Shown: positions 15,440-23,547, numbered from the stretch's first letter. The stretch: 64,000 nucleotides of DNA from Cellulomonas terrae (GCF_007990265.1 NZ_BJWH01000009.1:81259-145258); one strand, 5' to 3'. Notes: a model not told the origin generated them from the sequence alone. Made by a program: numbers and translations.

Positions 15440-16573
15440 GTGGTCCCGAACGGCCCCCAGACCGACGACGGCCTCGTGCAGCTGCTGACCCCGACCGGGC
15501 AGCGCACCGCACACCCCGACTACGACCCACGCATCGCCCACCTCGACGCCGACGCCCTGCGCGCGCTCTACCGCGACATGGTGCTGGTGCGCCGGTTCGA
15601 CAACGAGGCGACGTCGCTGCAGCGCCAGGGCGAGCTCGCGCTGTACGCGCAGTGCCTCGGCCAGGAGGCCGCGCAGATCGGCTCCGGCCGCGCGCTGGCC
15701 CCGCAGGACCAGGTGTTCCCCAGCTACCGCGAGCACGGCGTGGCCTACACGCGCGGCGTCGACCTCGCGGACGTGCTGCGGCTGTTCCGCGGCATCGACC
15801 ACGGCGGCTGGGACCCGACGGCGTACGGGTTCCACCTGTACACGCTGGTCATCGGCTCGCACACCCTGCACGCCACGGGCTACGCGATGGGGCTGCAGCG
15901 CGACGGCGCGGTCGGCACGGGCGACCCGGCGCGCGACTCCGCGGTCGTGACGTACTTCGGCGACGGGTCGACGTCGCAGGGTGACGTCAACGAGGCGCTC
16001 GTGTTCGCCGCGGTGAACAACGCCCCGGTGGTCTTCTTCTGCCAGAACAACCAGTGGGCCATCTCCGAGCCCACCAGCCGGCAGTCCCGCGTCCCGCTGG
16101 CCGACCGCGGTCCCGGCTTCGGCATCCCGAGCGTCCGGGTGGACGGCAACGACGTCCTGGCCACGTACGCGGTGACCGCCGAGGCGCTCGAACGGGCACG
16201 TTCCGGCGGGGGCCCGACGTTCATCGAGGCGTTCACGTACCGGATGGGCGCGCACACCACCTCCGACGACCCGAGCCGCTACCGCTCGGCCGCCGAGGAG
16301 GAGTACTGGCGCCAGCGCGACCCCATCGACCGGCTCCGGCTGCACCTGGAGGACCGCGGCGCGCTGCCGCAGGACTTCCTCGACACCCTGGCAGCCGAGG
16401 GCGACGCGCTCGGTGAGCGCATCCGGACCGCGGTCCGCGCGATGGGCCGCCCGTCGGCCGCGTCGATGTTCGAGCACGTGTACGCGACGCCGAACTCCGT
16501 CGTGGAGGCGGAGCGGCAGTGGTTCGAGTCCTACGAAGCGTCGTTCCTCGAGGGTGAAGGCAGCCACCGATGA
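15440..16573 (+). CDS. 2-oxoacid dehydrogenase E1 component, alpha subunit
   Basis: Thiamine-diphosphate-dependent decarboxylase subunit, 377 residues, usual for E1alpha. It carries the ThDP/Mg motif GDGSTSQGDVNEALVFAA (about 174-191) ending in NN, a LYRDMVLVRRFDNEA N-terminal helix, and the conserved tail segment RYRSAAEEEYW with the phosphorylation-loop-like region YRMGAHTTSDDPSRY. It forms an alpha2beta2 heterotetramer with the next gene product. Whether the natural substrate is pyruvate or branched-chain 2-oxoacids cannot be settled by eye. Most actinobacteria use a single-chain AceE for pyruvate, so a branched-chain (bkd) role is the better inference. GTG 15440 follows a strong gagaaggag site. 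Confidence 0.9.
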   Translation: MVPNGPQTDDGLVQLLTPTGQRTAHPDYDPRIAHLDADALRALYRDMVLVRRFDNEATSLQRQGELALYAQCLGQEAAQIGSGRALAPQDQVFPSYREHGVAYTRGVDLADVLRLFRGIDHGGWDPTAYGFHLYTLVIGSHTLHATGYAMGLQRDGAVGTGDPARDSAVVTYFGDGSTSQGDVNEALVFAAVNNAPVVFFCQNNQWAISEPTSRQSRVPLADRGPGFGIPSVRVDGNDVLATYAVTAEALERARSGGGPTFIEAFTYRMGAHTTSDDPSRYRSAAEEEYWRQRDPIDRLRLHLEDRGALPQDFLDTLAAEGDALGERIRTAVRAMGRPSAASMFEHVYATPNSVVEAERQWFESYEASFLEGEGSHR

Positions 16574-17556
16574 CCACCATCACGTTCGCCAAGGCGATCA
16601 ACCACGGCCTGCGCAAGGCGCTCGAGCAGAGCCCCAAGGTGCTCCTCATGGGCGAGGACATCGGGGCCCTCGGTGGCGTGTTCCGCGTGACCGACGGGCT
16701 GCAGAAGGACTTCGGGCAGGACCGCGTCGTCGACACCCCGCTGGCCGAGTCCGGCATCGTCGGGACCGCGATCGGCCTGGCGCTGCGCGGCTACCGGCCC
16801 GTGTGCGAGATCCAGTTCGACGGCTTCATCTTCCCGGCGTTCGACCAGATCACGACGCAGCTGGCCAAGATGCACTACCGGTCGAAGGGGCGGCTCACGC
16901 TCCCCGTCGTCATCCGCGTGCCGTACGGCGGCGGGATCGGCGCGGTCGAGCACCACAGCGAGTCGCCGGAGGCGCTGTTCGCGCACACCGCCGGCCTGCG
17001 GGTGATCAGCCCGTCCAGCCCCGCCGAGGCGTTCACGATGATCCAGCAGGCCATCGCCTCGCCGGACCCGGTGCTGTTCTTCGAGCCGAAGGGCCGCTAC
17101 TGGGAGAAGGGCGCGGTCGACCTGGACGCCGCCGTCGACGCGCCGCACCCGGCGCTCGACTCCGCGAAGGTCCTCCGCCCCGGCACGGACCTCACGCTCG
17201 TCGCCTACGGACCGACCGTGCAGACCGCGCTCAAGGCCGCCGAGACTGCCGCCGCCGAAGGCACGTCGATCGAGGTCGTCGACCTGCGGACCCTGTCGCC
17301 GCTCGACACCGCCACGGTCGCCGCGTCGGTCCAGCGCACCGGCCGCTGCGTCGTCGTGCACGAGGCCCCCGTCCTGTACGGCACGGGCGCCGAGGTGGCC
17401 GCGCGCATCACCGAGGACTGCTTCTTCCACCTGGAGGCACCCGTCCTGCGCGTCGGCGGGTTCCACACCCCGTACCCGGTGGCCAAGATCGAGCACGACT
17501 ACCTGCCCGGGCTCGACCGCGTCCTCGACGCCGTCGACCGCTCGCTGGCCTTCTGA
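16570..17556 (+). CDS. 2-oxoacid dehydrogenase E1 component, beta subunit
   Basis: The 328-residue product completes the E1 heterotetramer. Characteristic segments are LLMGEDIGALGGVFRVTDGL, DTPLAESGIVGTAIGLALRG (with the ThDP-contacting Glu), EIQFDGFIFPAFDQI and RVPYGGGIGAVEHHSESPE. The C-terminal transketolase-type domain includes VVDLRTLSPLDTATV and VVHEAPVLYGTGAEV. The ATG overlaps the E1alpha stop by four bases, giving coupled translation of the two subunits, and E2 follows 10 bp downstream. Confidence 0.92.
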   Translation: MTTITFAKAINHGLRKALEQSPKVLLMGEDIGALGGVFRVTDGLQKDFGQDRVVDTPLAESGIVGTAIGLALRGYRPVCEIQFDGFIFPAFDQITTQLAKMHYRSKGRLTLPVVIRVPYGGGIGAVEHHSESPEALFAHTAGLRVISPSSPAEAFTMIQQAIASPDPVLFFEPKGRYWEKGAVDLDAAVDAPHPALDSAKVLRPGTDLTLVAYGPTVQTALKAAETAAAEGTSIEVVDLRTLSPLDTATVAASVQRTGRCVVVHEAPVLYGTGAEVAARITEDCFFHLEAPVLRVGGFHTPYPVAKIEHDYLPGLDRVLDAVDRSLAF

Positions 17557-17566
17557 GGAGACCCCC

Positions 17567-19078
17567 GTGCCGACCTTCCAGCAGTTCCCGCTCCCGGACG
17601 CGGGCGAGGGCCTGACCGAGGCCGAGATCGTCGCCTGGCACGTGGCCGTCGGCGACACCGTCGAGGTCAACCAGACGATCGTCGAGATCGAGACCGCGAA
17701 GTCGCTGGTCGACCTGCCGAGCCCGTGGGCCGGCGTCGTCACGCGCCTCCTGGTCGAGCCCGGCCAGACCGTCGACGTCGGGACGCCGATCATCGAGGTC
17801 GACACGGATCCGACGGGTGCGGCCCCCGACGTCGAGGCCCCCCCGAGCGTCACGTCCCCGTCCGGCGGTGCCGTCGAGCACGGCCACCACGGTGGGGGGA
17901 ACCGGCACGCGGGAGTCGAGCCCGGGGGTGCCGACGAGATCGCGGCGGCACGCGCGGGCCGCGCACCCGAGCCCGAGGCCCGACCCGCCGCGCGCGAGGC
18001 GGTCCTCGTCGGCTACGGGCTCGCCGAGCCCGCCGCCGGCAGGCGCGGCCGGATCGCGGACGGCTCGGCGGCCAGCCCTGCGCAGCCGGCGGGCGCCGCA
18101 GCAACGCCGTCGGCATCCGTCGTCGCGTCGTCGCCCCGCGTCTCCGCCACCTCCTCGCAGCGCGAGGCCACCCGCCACGCGCTCGCCAAGCCGCCGGTCC
18201 GCAAGCTGGCGCGTGAGCTGGGCGTCGACCTGGACTCGATCTCCCCGACGGGCCCGGGCGGCATCGTGACCCGCGAGGACGTGCTCGGGCGCGCGGCGCA
18301 GGCCGAGGCGCGGACGCTGGCCACGTACCCGGGCGACGACGCGCCCTGGCTGGCCAGCGGCACGGTCTCCTCCGACGGCCGCCAGACGCGCGTGCCCGTG
18401 AAGTCGGTGCGCAAGCGGACCGCGGAGGCGATGGTCGCGAGCGCGTTCACCGCCCCGCACGTCACGGTGTTCCACACGGTCGACGTCACGAAGACGATGA
18501 AGCTGGTCGAACGCCTGCGGGCGGACCGCGAGTTCGCCGACGTCCGGGTCACGCCGCTGCTCATCGCCGCCAAGGCGCTGATGCTCGCCGTGCGCCGGCA
18601 CCCGGAGATCAACGGGAGCTGGGACGAGGCGACGCAGGAGATCGTCTACAAGCACTACATCAACCTCGGGATCGCGGCGGCGACCCCCCGCGGGCTCGTC
18701 GTGCCCAACATGAAGGACGCGCACCGCCTGAACCTCAAGGACCTCGCCGGCGCGCTCGCGGACCTGACGGCGACCGCGCGGGCGGGCAAGACGTCGCCCA
18801 CGGACATGTCCGACGGCACCATCACGATCACGAACGTCGGCGTGTTCGGCATCGACACGGGCACGCCGATCATCAACCCGGGGGAGGCGGCGATCCTCGC
18901 GTTCGGCGCCATCCGGGAGCAGCCGTGGGTGCACAAGGGCAAGATCCGGGTCCGGCACGTCACGCAGCTCGCGCTGAGCTTCGACCACCGGCTGGTGGAC
19001 GGGGCGCTCGGGGCGCAGGTGCTGGCCGACGTCGCGCGCGTGCTGCACGACCCGTCGCACGGCCTCGTGTGGGGCTGA
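17567..19078 (+). CDS. Dihydrolipoamide acyltransferase (E2)
   Basis: Core enzyme that moves the acyl group from E1 to CoA through a swinging lipoyl arm. In 503 residues: one lipoyl domain (1-80) with the lipoylated Lys45 in EIETAKSLVDLP; an Ala/Pro-rich linker of roughly 100 residues; the peripheral-subunit-binding domain (about 200-240, KPPVRKLARELGVDLDSI, GPGGIVTREDV); and the catalytic domain ending in SFDHRLVDGALGAQ (about 470-485), with the active-site His and Asp. Only one lipoyl domain is present, as in branched-chain E2. No E3 dihydrolipoamide dehydrogenase gene follows, so a housekeeping Lpd must serve the complex. Confidence 0.92.
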   Translation: MPTFQQFPLPDAGEGLTEAEIVAWHVAVGDTVEVNQTIVEIETAKSLVDLPSPWAGVVTRLLVEPGQTVDVGTPIIEVDTDPTGAAPDVEAPPSVTSPSGGAVEHGHHGGGNRHAGVEPGGADEIAAARAGRAPEPEARPAAREAVLVGYGLAEPAAGRRGRIADGSAASPAQPAGAAATPSASVVASSPRVSATSSQREATRHALAKPPVRKLARELGVDLDSISPTGPGGIVTREDVLGRAAQAEARTLATYPGDDAPWLASGTVSSDGRQTRVPVKSVRKRTAEAMVASAFTAPHVTVFHTVDVTKTMKLVERLRADREFADVRVTPLLIAAKALMLAVRRHPEINGSWDEATQEIVYKHYINLGIAAATPRGLVVPNMKDAHRLNLKDLAGALADLTATARAGKTSPTDMSDGTITITNVGVFGIDTGTPIINPGEAAILAFGAIREQPWVHKGKIRVRHVTQLALSFDHRLVDGALGAQVLADVARVLHDPSHGLVWG

Positions 19079-19085
19079 TAGTCGG

Positions 19086-19122
19086 GGATCATCCGAGTCG
19101 TGTGACACTCGCCGGATGATCC
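19086..19122 (+). terminator. Strong hairpin spanning the start of the next gene
   Basis: GGATCATCCG (19086-19095) pairs perfectly with CGGATGATCC (19113-19122), and the stem can extend inward by further G/C pairs (cgagt/actcg). It lies 8 bp after the E2 stop, as a terminator would. The right arm contains the ATG (19116) of the following gene, so the same fold could also block its translation start. Confidence 0.6.
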
Positions 19123-19751
19123 GGACCCTCACCGAGGACGACGCCCTCGACCTGGAACGGGTCGGCTACGAGCGCGGGGACGTGCTGCGGGCGGTCACGG
19201 GCCGGCCCGACGCGCACCGCTACCGGCTCGACCCGACCAACCCGCTGGTCGTCGACGGCCTGGTGCTGCTGGAGGAGGACTCGGGCGCGTTCCGGTTCCT
19301 CGACACCCTCCGCGTCCCGCTGACCGTGCGGGACCTGCGCCGGTTCCGGGTCCTGGTGAAGGTGTCCGAGGCGGACCGGACCGGCGGGGAGGCGGCGGGC
19401 GTCGCGTCGCAGCCGACGACCCCGGACCTCGTCGACCTGCGGGACGACGCCCTCGACAACGACCTGGTCGACGGCGTCGACTTCGCGATCGGCGCGACCG
19501 CCGCCACCGAGGCCATCACGTTCGAGGACGGGTACGTCGTCGGCTACCGGGACGCCGGGACGACCACGACCCTGTTCACGTCGCGGTCGTTCGCGCAGGC
19601 GCGCGCGGTGTTCCTCGACGAGGCGTGCTGGCTCGGGGCCGAGCGGGGGCGCGGTCCGTACGTCGGTCGCGACCAGGCGGTCGGCACCGAAGGCTGGACG
19701 TCCGCGCAGGTCGTGGCGGCGTACGAACGGCGGTTGCTCGAGGGCGTCTGA
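19116..19751 (+). CDS. Unrecognised cytosolic protein (211 aa)
   Basis: No family is recognised. The 211-residue product is acidic and lacks a signal peptide or membrane helix. It opens MIRTLTEDDALDLERVGYER and contains DDALDNDLVDGVDFAIGATA and a C-terminal VGRDQAVGTEGWTSAQVVAA segment. The start codon sits inside the right arm of a stable hairpin and no Shine-Dalgarno is visible, so either the message is leaderless or translation is structure-controlled. The gene precedes the repeat-protein/amidoligase locus on the same strand but is 77 bp away, so co-transcription is uncertain. Confidence 0.65.
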   Translation: MIRTLTEDDALDLERVGYERGDVLRAVTGRPDAHRYRLDPTNPLVVDGLVLLEEDSGAFRFLDTLRVPLTVRDLRRFRVLVKVSEADRTGGEAAGVASQPTTPDLVDLRDDALDNDLVDGVDFAIGATAATEAITFEDGYVVGYRDAGTTTTLFTSRSFAQARAVFLDEACWLGAERGRGPYVGRDQAVGTEGWTSAQVVAAYERRLLEGV

Positions 19752-19828
19752 GGAGCGGACTGCACAACCGGGCGTCGAGCCGCGTTCTAGGGGGGTACGC
19801 CCATCCGCTCGCAGCTCCGGAGGACCCC

Positions 19829-20395
19829 ATGGACGCCAGCACCACCCACCACCGCCCCACCACCCGCCGCTTCGTGGCCGTCGGAGTCGTCGCGGTCGGC
19901 CTGTGCGTCGTCGGCACCGGTGTCGCGGCCGCGGCCGCGCCGACGTCGGCCCTGTCCCGGTCGGTCACCGAGATCCTGCAGTCTGCGGGCGTCGACTGGT
20001 CGTCGATGCCGGACGGGTACACCCCCGAGCAGTACGAGGCGTTCTGGGGTGCGGGGTACTCCACAGAGGACGTCGAGGCGCTCGGCGCGCTGTGGAACCT
20101 GGAGGCGACCGAGACCAAGGCACGGGCGGGGCAGCTGATCCTCGACGGGCAGCCGGTGCCGGTGGCGCCGACGGGCTCCGCGACGTCGGACGCGGACGAC
20201 GAGGGTGCGGTCCTGCTCTCGGACGAGCAGTTCGAGGCGTTCTGGGGCGCCGGGTACACCGAGGAGGACATCGAGGCGCTCGGGGCGATCTGGAGCACGG
20301 AGTACGTGGAGACGAAGGCGCGTGCCGGGCAGATGATCCTCGACGGGCAGACTCCTCCCGTGGCCCCCACCGGCACGCCCGCCGGCCAGTCCTGA
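19829..20395 (+). CDS. Secreted protein with two FWxAGY repeats (188 aa)
   Basis: An N-terminal signal-like segment (RRFVAVGVVAVGLCVVGTGV, residues 13-32, then AAAAA) should direct export. After a conserved SxxxxILQSAGVDWSSMPDGY lead-in come two near-identical units at residues 66-114 and 133-181. Each has the pattern (Y/F)EAFWGAGY-x-xED-x-EALGA-(L/I)W-x5-ETKARAGQ-x-ILDGQ-x-x-PVAPTG. I recognise no named domain. The same repeat appears twice in the gene at 21989. ATG 19829 follows the ribosome-binding stretch ccggagga. Downstream are an amidoligase-like gene, an ECF sigma factor and the paralogous membrane-anchored repeat protein, all on the same strand. Confidence 0.85.
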   Translation: MDASTTHHRPTTRRFVAVGVVAVGLCVVGTGVAAAAAPTSALSRSVTEILQSAGVDWSSMPDGYTPEQYEAFWGAGYSTEDVEALGALWNLEATETKARAGQLILDGQPVPVAPTGSATSDADDEGAVLLSDEQFEAFWGAGYTEEDIEALGAIWSTEYVETKARAGQMILDGQTPPVAPTGTPAGQS

Positions 20396-20433
20396 GCCCG
20401 TCGCCCGGCACGACCCTTCGGGAGGAGCACGAC

Positions 20434-21453
20434 GTGGACGAGCTGTCGCTGCGGACCGGGTTCGAGATCGAGCTGCTGGCCCCCGCAGGATCGGACCGGC
20501 AGGTGCTGGCCGACGACCTCGCCGCGCGCCTGGGCGGTCAGGTGCGACGGTCCTTCCACACCGACTCCGAGCCGTCGGTCGTGCCGGGCGTCGGTGTCTT
20601 CCGGCACCTGTCGCCGGCGTTCGACGTGGTCGACGCCGCGGGCCGGCCCGTCGCGCGGCTCGTCGACGACATCACCATCGAGGCCGACCTGCCGCCCGGC
20701 TCCCCTCGACGGCGGGGCTGGTACCGCGTCCTGTGCGACGACGCCCGGCTGCTGCGGCTGATCGAGCGGCACGCCGATCCCGACGCCCCGCTGGCCACGG
20801 TGCTGGACCCGATCGCCGAGCTGTTCGGGGTGCGCACCGAGCTCGTCGGCCCGGCTGCCCGGGTCGACGACCGCAGCGGTGCCACGGTCGCCGTGGCGAT
20901 GCCGCTGCCGGGGGGACGCGAGCGGCCCTGCGAGATCATCACCCCGCCCCTCGAGACCGACCACGAGGCCGCGCTCGAACGGCTGCTCGCGCCTGCGCGC
21001 GAGCTGGGCTTCACCGTCCCCGGGGAGGCCGCCGTGCACCTGCACGTCGACGGGGCACCGTTCCGCCGACCGGAGGCCTTCGCCAACGTCGTCCGGCTGT
21101 TCGGCCACTGGCGGGACCAGCTGTGGACCGCGCTGGACACCAACCCCGCGTGCCGGCGACTCGCGCCGCTGCCCGAGGCGCTGCTGGACCTCGTCGAGAG
21201 CGACGACGACGCTGCCGCACGGGCGACCGGGCTGACCAAGTACGCCGACGTCAACCTCACGCAGCTCGTCACCAGCAGGCCCCTGCGGGACACGCTCGAG
21301 GTGCGGATCCTGCCCGGCGCGATCGACGCGTCGAGCATCGTGCGACGGGCTGCGCTCGTCGAGGCGCTGCTCGCCCGCTGCCTCGACCCGCGGCCGCTGC
21401 CCCGCCCGCGGGAGGGCGAGACGCTCGACGACCTCCTCGGGATCCGGCTGTGA
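20434..21453 (+). CDS. Amidoligase-like enzyme (COOH-NH2 ligase superfamily)
   Basis: The 339-residue cytosolic product has the order of motifs expected of putative amidoligases (glutamine-synthetase/GCS fold). These are RTGFEIELLAP at residues 6-16 (metal-binding Glu pair), ITIEADLPPG, EIITPPLETD near 170, AAVHLHVDGAPFR near 205, LTKYADVNLTQL near 267, and LEVRILPGAID near 288. Such enzymes are thought to join a carboxylate to an amine, making peptide or isopeptide bonds in tags or small metabolites. The assignment is by motif and is moderately secure. GTG 20434 follows ggaggag. Its stop overlaps the sigma-factor GTG. The substrate may be the neighbouring repeat proteins, but that is inference. 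Confidence 0.72.
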   Translation: MDELSLRTGFEIELLAPAGSDRQVLADDLAARLGGQVRRSFHTDSEPSVVPGVGVFRHLSPAFDVVDAAGRPVARLVDDITIEADLPPGSPRRRGWYRVLCDDARLLRLIERHADPDAPLATVLDPIAELFGVRTELVGPAARVDDRSGATVAVAMPLPGGRERPCEIITPPLETDHEAALERLLAPARELGFTVPGEAAVHLHVDGAPFRRPEAFANVVRLFGHWRDQLWTALDTNPACRRLAPLPEALLDLVESDDDAAARATGLTKYADVNLTQLVTSRPLRDTLEVRILPGAIDASSIVRRAALVEALLARCLDPRPLPRPREGETLDDLLGIRL

Positions 21454-21992
21454 CCGCGGGCGTGGACAGCACACCCGTCCCGATCGTCGAGCCCGAGCTG
21501 GACGACCTGGTCCGGGTCCATCTCGCGGGGTTGCTGCGGTACGCCACGGTCCTCACGGGCGACGGGCACACCGCTGCCGACCTGGTCCAGGAGGTGCTCC
21601 TGCGGGCGCACGTGCGCTGGCACCGGATCGCGCTGATGGCCCGGCCCGACCTGTACCTGCGGCGGATGGTCACCAACGAGCACCTCTCGTGGCGCCGCCG
21701 GTGGCACGTCCGGACGATCCGCCCGGCCGCCGACGAGGTCCTCGCCGCCCACGCCGACTCCCACGGCGACCACGCCCACGGCGTCGTCGAGGAGGACGCG
21801 ATGTGGGGGCACCTCGAACGGCTGCCACCACGGCAACGGACGGTGCTGGTCCTGCGGTACTACGAGGGACTCAGCGACGCGGAGATCGCCGAGGTCCTCG
21901 GCACCTCCCCGGCCACCGTCCGGTCCCACGCCAGCCGAGCGCTGGCCACCCTGCGCGACACCGACCTCAGCACCCGAACGGAGAAGCGATGA
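21450..21992 (+). CDS. ECF sigma factor, SigE family
   Basis: The 180-residue product has sigma-70 region 2 (LRYATVLTGDGHTAADLVQE, ARPDLYLRRMVTNEHLSWRR) and region 4 with a helix-turn-helix (LPPRQRTVLVLRYYEGLSDA, EIAEVLGTSPATVRSHASRA). Regions 1 and 3 are absent, so this is a group IV factor. The GTGA overlap with the amidoligase upstream and the ATGA overlap with the membrane-anchored repeat protein downstream tie all three in one translational unit. The product of the next gene has the topology of an anti-sigma factor, so the locus is likely self-regulated. Confidence 0.88.
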   Translation: MTAGVDSTPVPIVEPELDDLVRVHLAGLLRYATVLTGDGHTAADLVQEVLLRAHVRWHRIALMARPDLYLRRMVTNEHLSWRRRWHVRTIRPAADEVLAAHADSHGDHAHGVVEEDAMWGHLERLPPRQRTVLVLRYYEGLSDAEIAEVLGTSPATVRSHASRALATLRDTDLSTRTEKR

Positions 21993-22636
21993 GCCCCCAC
22001 GACGACGAGCTGGTCGCTCGGATCACCCGCGCGCTCCACTCACGGGACGCCGACCAGCCGGACCCGGCGGTCGTCGCGGCCCGCCTCCAGCAGGCCCTCG
22101 CGCACACGCCGGAGGCGACGGTGACCACCCTCGTGCGTCGCGGCGCGAAGGTCGCGGCCGCCGGTGCGGTCATCTCCGCGCTCGCCGTCGGTGGCGCCGG
22201 CGCGGCGGCCGCCGCGAACCCGTACTCCGGTGTCGCCCGGGTGGTCGAGGAGGTCGCGCAGACGGTGGGCGTCGAGTGGTCGGCGATGCCCGACGGGTAC
22301 ACGCGCGAGCAGTACGAGGCGTTTTGGGACGCCGGGTACACGATCGACGACGCGTGGGCGCTCGCGGACCTGTGGCACCTGGACATCACCGCGACGAAGG
22401 CGCAGGCCGGGCAGCTCCTCCTGGACGGGCAGGCGCCGCCCGTCGCGCCGGGTGCGACGGGCCAGGAGGAGGTGCTGGTGGACGTGGACCAGGAGCGTTA
22501 CGACGCGTTCTGGGAAGCGGGCTACACCGTCGAGGACCTGGAGGCGCTCGAGGAGCTGTGGCACACCGGTCCAGCCGAGACGAAGGCGCGCGCCGGTCAG
22601 CTGATCCTCGACGGGGAACCGCTGCCGCTGGACTGA
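21989..22636 (+). CDS. Membrane-anchored FWxAGY-repeat protein, candidate anti-sigma factor
   Basis: The 215-residue product has about 50 charged cytosolic residues (MSPHDDELVARITRALH), one membrane segment at 53-76, and an external region with the conserved lead-in VGVEWSAMPDGY. Two repeats follow, at 106-154 and 168-213 (FW-x-AGYT-x-x-D, TKA-x-AGQL-x-LDG). The external part is clearly paralogous to the secreted protein at 19829. Short N-terminal cytosolic domain plus one helix plus sensor-like outside, coded immediately after an ECF sigma gene with ATGA overlap, is the usual anti-sigma plan. No zinc-binding HxxxCxxC motif is present. The 3' end overlaps the convergent gene at 22597 by 40 bp. 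Confidence 0.8.
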   Translation: MSPHDDELVARITRALHSRDADQPDPAVVAARLQQALAHTPEATVTTLVRRGAKVAAAGAVISALAVGGAGAAAAANPYSGVARVVEEVAQTVGVEWSAMPDGYTREQYEAFWDAGYTIDDAWALADLWHLDITATKAQAGQLLLDGQAPPVAPGATGQEEVLVDVDQERYDAFWEAGYTVEDLEALEELWHTGPAETKARAGQLILDGEPLPLD

Positions 22637-23037
22637 GCGACCGGGACGGGTGCGCGGCGCTCCACCAGGAGCGCCGCGACGCCCAGCACGATCGCGCCGA
22701 TCTCCGAGATCGCCGACAGCCACACCGGGATGCCGACCCACCGCTCGTGCACGCCGAAGAACCCGCCGGGTGTCGTCGAGATGACGAACGCCGTCAGGGT
22801 CGCGGCGCCGAACCCGATCGCGCCCAGCAGCGGCAGCCAGTGCCGCCAGACGAGGACGAGGACGCCGAGGACGAGGCCGCCGACGCCGTTGAGCAGGAAC
22901 GCCGGACCGACGACGTCGAGAGTGTTCATGCCGTTGGCCCACAGGTCGAGGTGGACCACGGCGGAGAGCATCACGCACGCGGACAGCAGTGCGCGCAGGA
23001 CGTCGGACGCGGCCTGGGTGCCGGTGTGCCAGGACAT
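22597..23037 (-). CDS. Four-helix membrane protein downstream of the Rieske gene (146 aa)
   Basis: The 146-residue product has four membrane segments, including VLRALLSACVMLSAVVHLDL, VGPAFLLNGVGGLVLGVLVL, LLGAIGFGAATLTAFVIST and AISEIGAIVLGVAALLVER. A His-Leu-Asp-Leu-Trp patch lies in the first helix end. No named domain is recognised. The ATG (23037) lies 2 bp after the Rieske stop, so the pair is one operon, and a role as membrane partner of the Rieske lipoprotein is plausible. The C-terminus overlaps the repeat-protein gene on the other strand. Confidence 0.75.
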   Translation of the reverse strand: MSWHTGTQAASDVLRALLSACVMLSAVVHLDLWANGMNTLDVVGPAFLLNGVGGLVLGVLVLVWRHWLPLLGAIGFGAATLTAFVISTTPGGFFGVHERWVGIPVWLSAISEIGAIVLGVAALLVERRAPVPVAQSSGSGSPSRIS

Positions 23038-23039
23038 GA

Positions 23040-23504
23040 TCAGGCCTTCCCGGCGAGCACGGCACCGTTGCTGACGTGCACGTCGACCTCCGGCAGCGGC
23101 GACGGTGCGGGACCGGAGACGTTGGCGCCGGTCAGGTCGTAGACCGAGCCGTGGCACGGGCACACCAGTTCGTCGCCGTCGGGAGCGACCGTGCAGCTCT
23201 GGTGCGTGCAGACCGCCGACAGGGCGACGACGGTGCCCGCCTCGGGCTGGAGCAGGATGATCGGCTTGCCGTCGGCGTCCTTCGCGGAGAGCGCGCCGCC
23301 GACCGGGATGTCGGACACCTGCGCCAGCGCGCCACCGCTCGCCGCGGCGGGGGCGTCGTCGGACGGGGTGTCCGAGCCACCGCACGCGGCCAGCACGCCC
23401 GCCGCGGCGACGCCCACGGTGACCAGACCCGCCCGGACCAGCACCTCCCGCCGGTCCAGGCAGCCGTCGCAGGTGTGGGGGGTGCTCTGTGCTGTCACGG
23501 ACAT
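23040..23504 (-). CDS. Rieske [2Fe-2S] lipoprotein
   Basis: The 154-residue product carries a twin-arginine signal with lipobox (RREVLVRAGLVTVGVAAAG followed by VLAAC). It should therefore be folded in the cytosol, exported by Tat, and lipid-anchored outside. A low-complexity linker precedes the Rieske fold with the two cluster-binding boxes CTHQSC and CPCHGSVYDL. Stand-alone Rieske lipoproteins of this size are common in actinobacteria and are thought to shuttle electrons to membrane or surface oxidoreductases. ATG 23504 follows ggagg on the minus strand, and a perfect palindrome lies 30 bp upstream. Confidence 0.92.
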   Translation of the reverse strand: MSVTAQSTPHTCDGCLDRREVLVRAGLVTVGVAAAGVLAACGGSDTPSDDAPAAASGGALAQVSDIPVGGALSAKDADGKPIILLQPEAGTVVALSAVCTHQSCTVAPDGDELVCPCHGSVYDLTGANVSGPAPSPLPEVDVHVSNGAVLAGKA

Positions 23505-23533
23505 CGGGACCTCCGGGTCGGACCTGGTGGGGC

Positions 23534-23547
23534 TGACACCTGTGTCA
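23534..23547. promoter_or_regulatory. Palindrome upstream of the Rieske gene
   Basis: TGACACCTGTGTCA is a perfect 14-bp inverted repeat (arms TGACAC/GTGTCA, centre CT) 30 bp upstream of the Rieske ATG, within the 64-bp gap behind the MFS gene. It is placed as a promoter-overlapping operator. The regulator is unknown. Confidence 0.45.
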
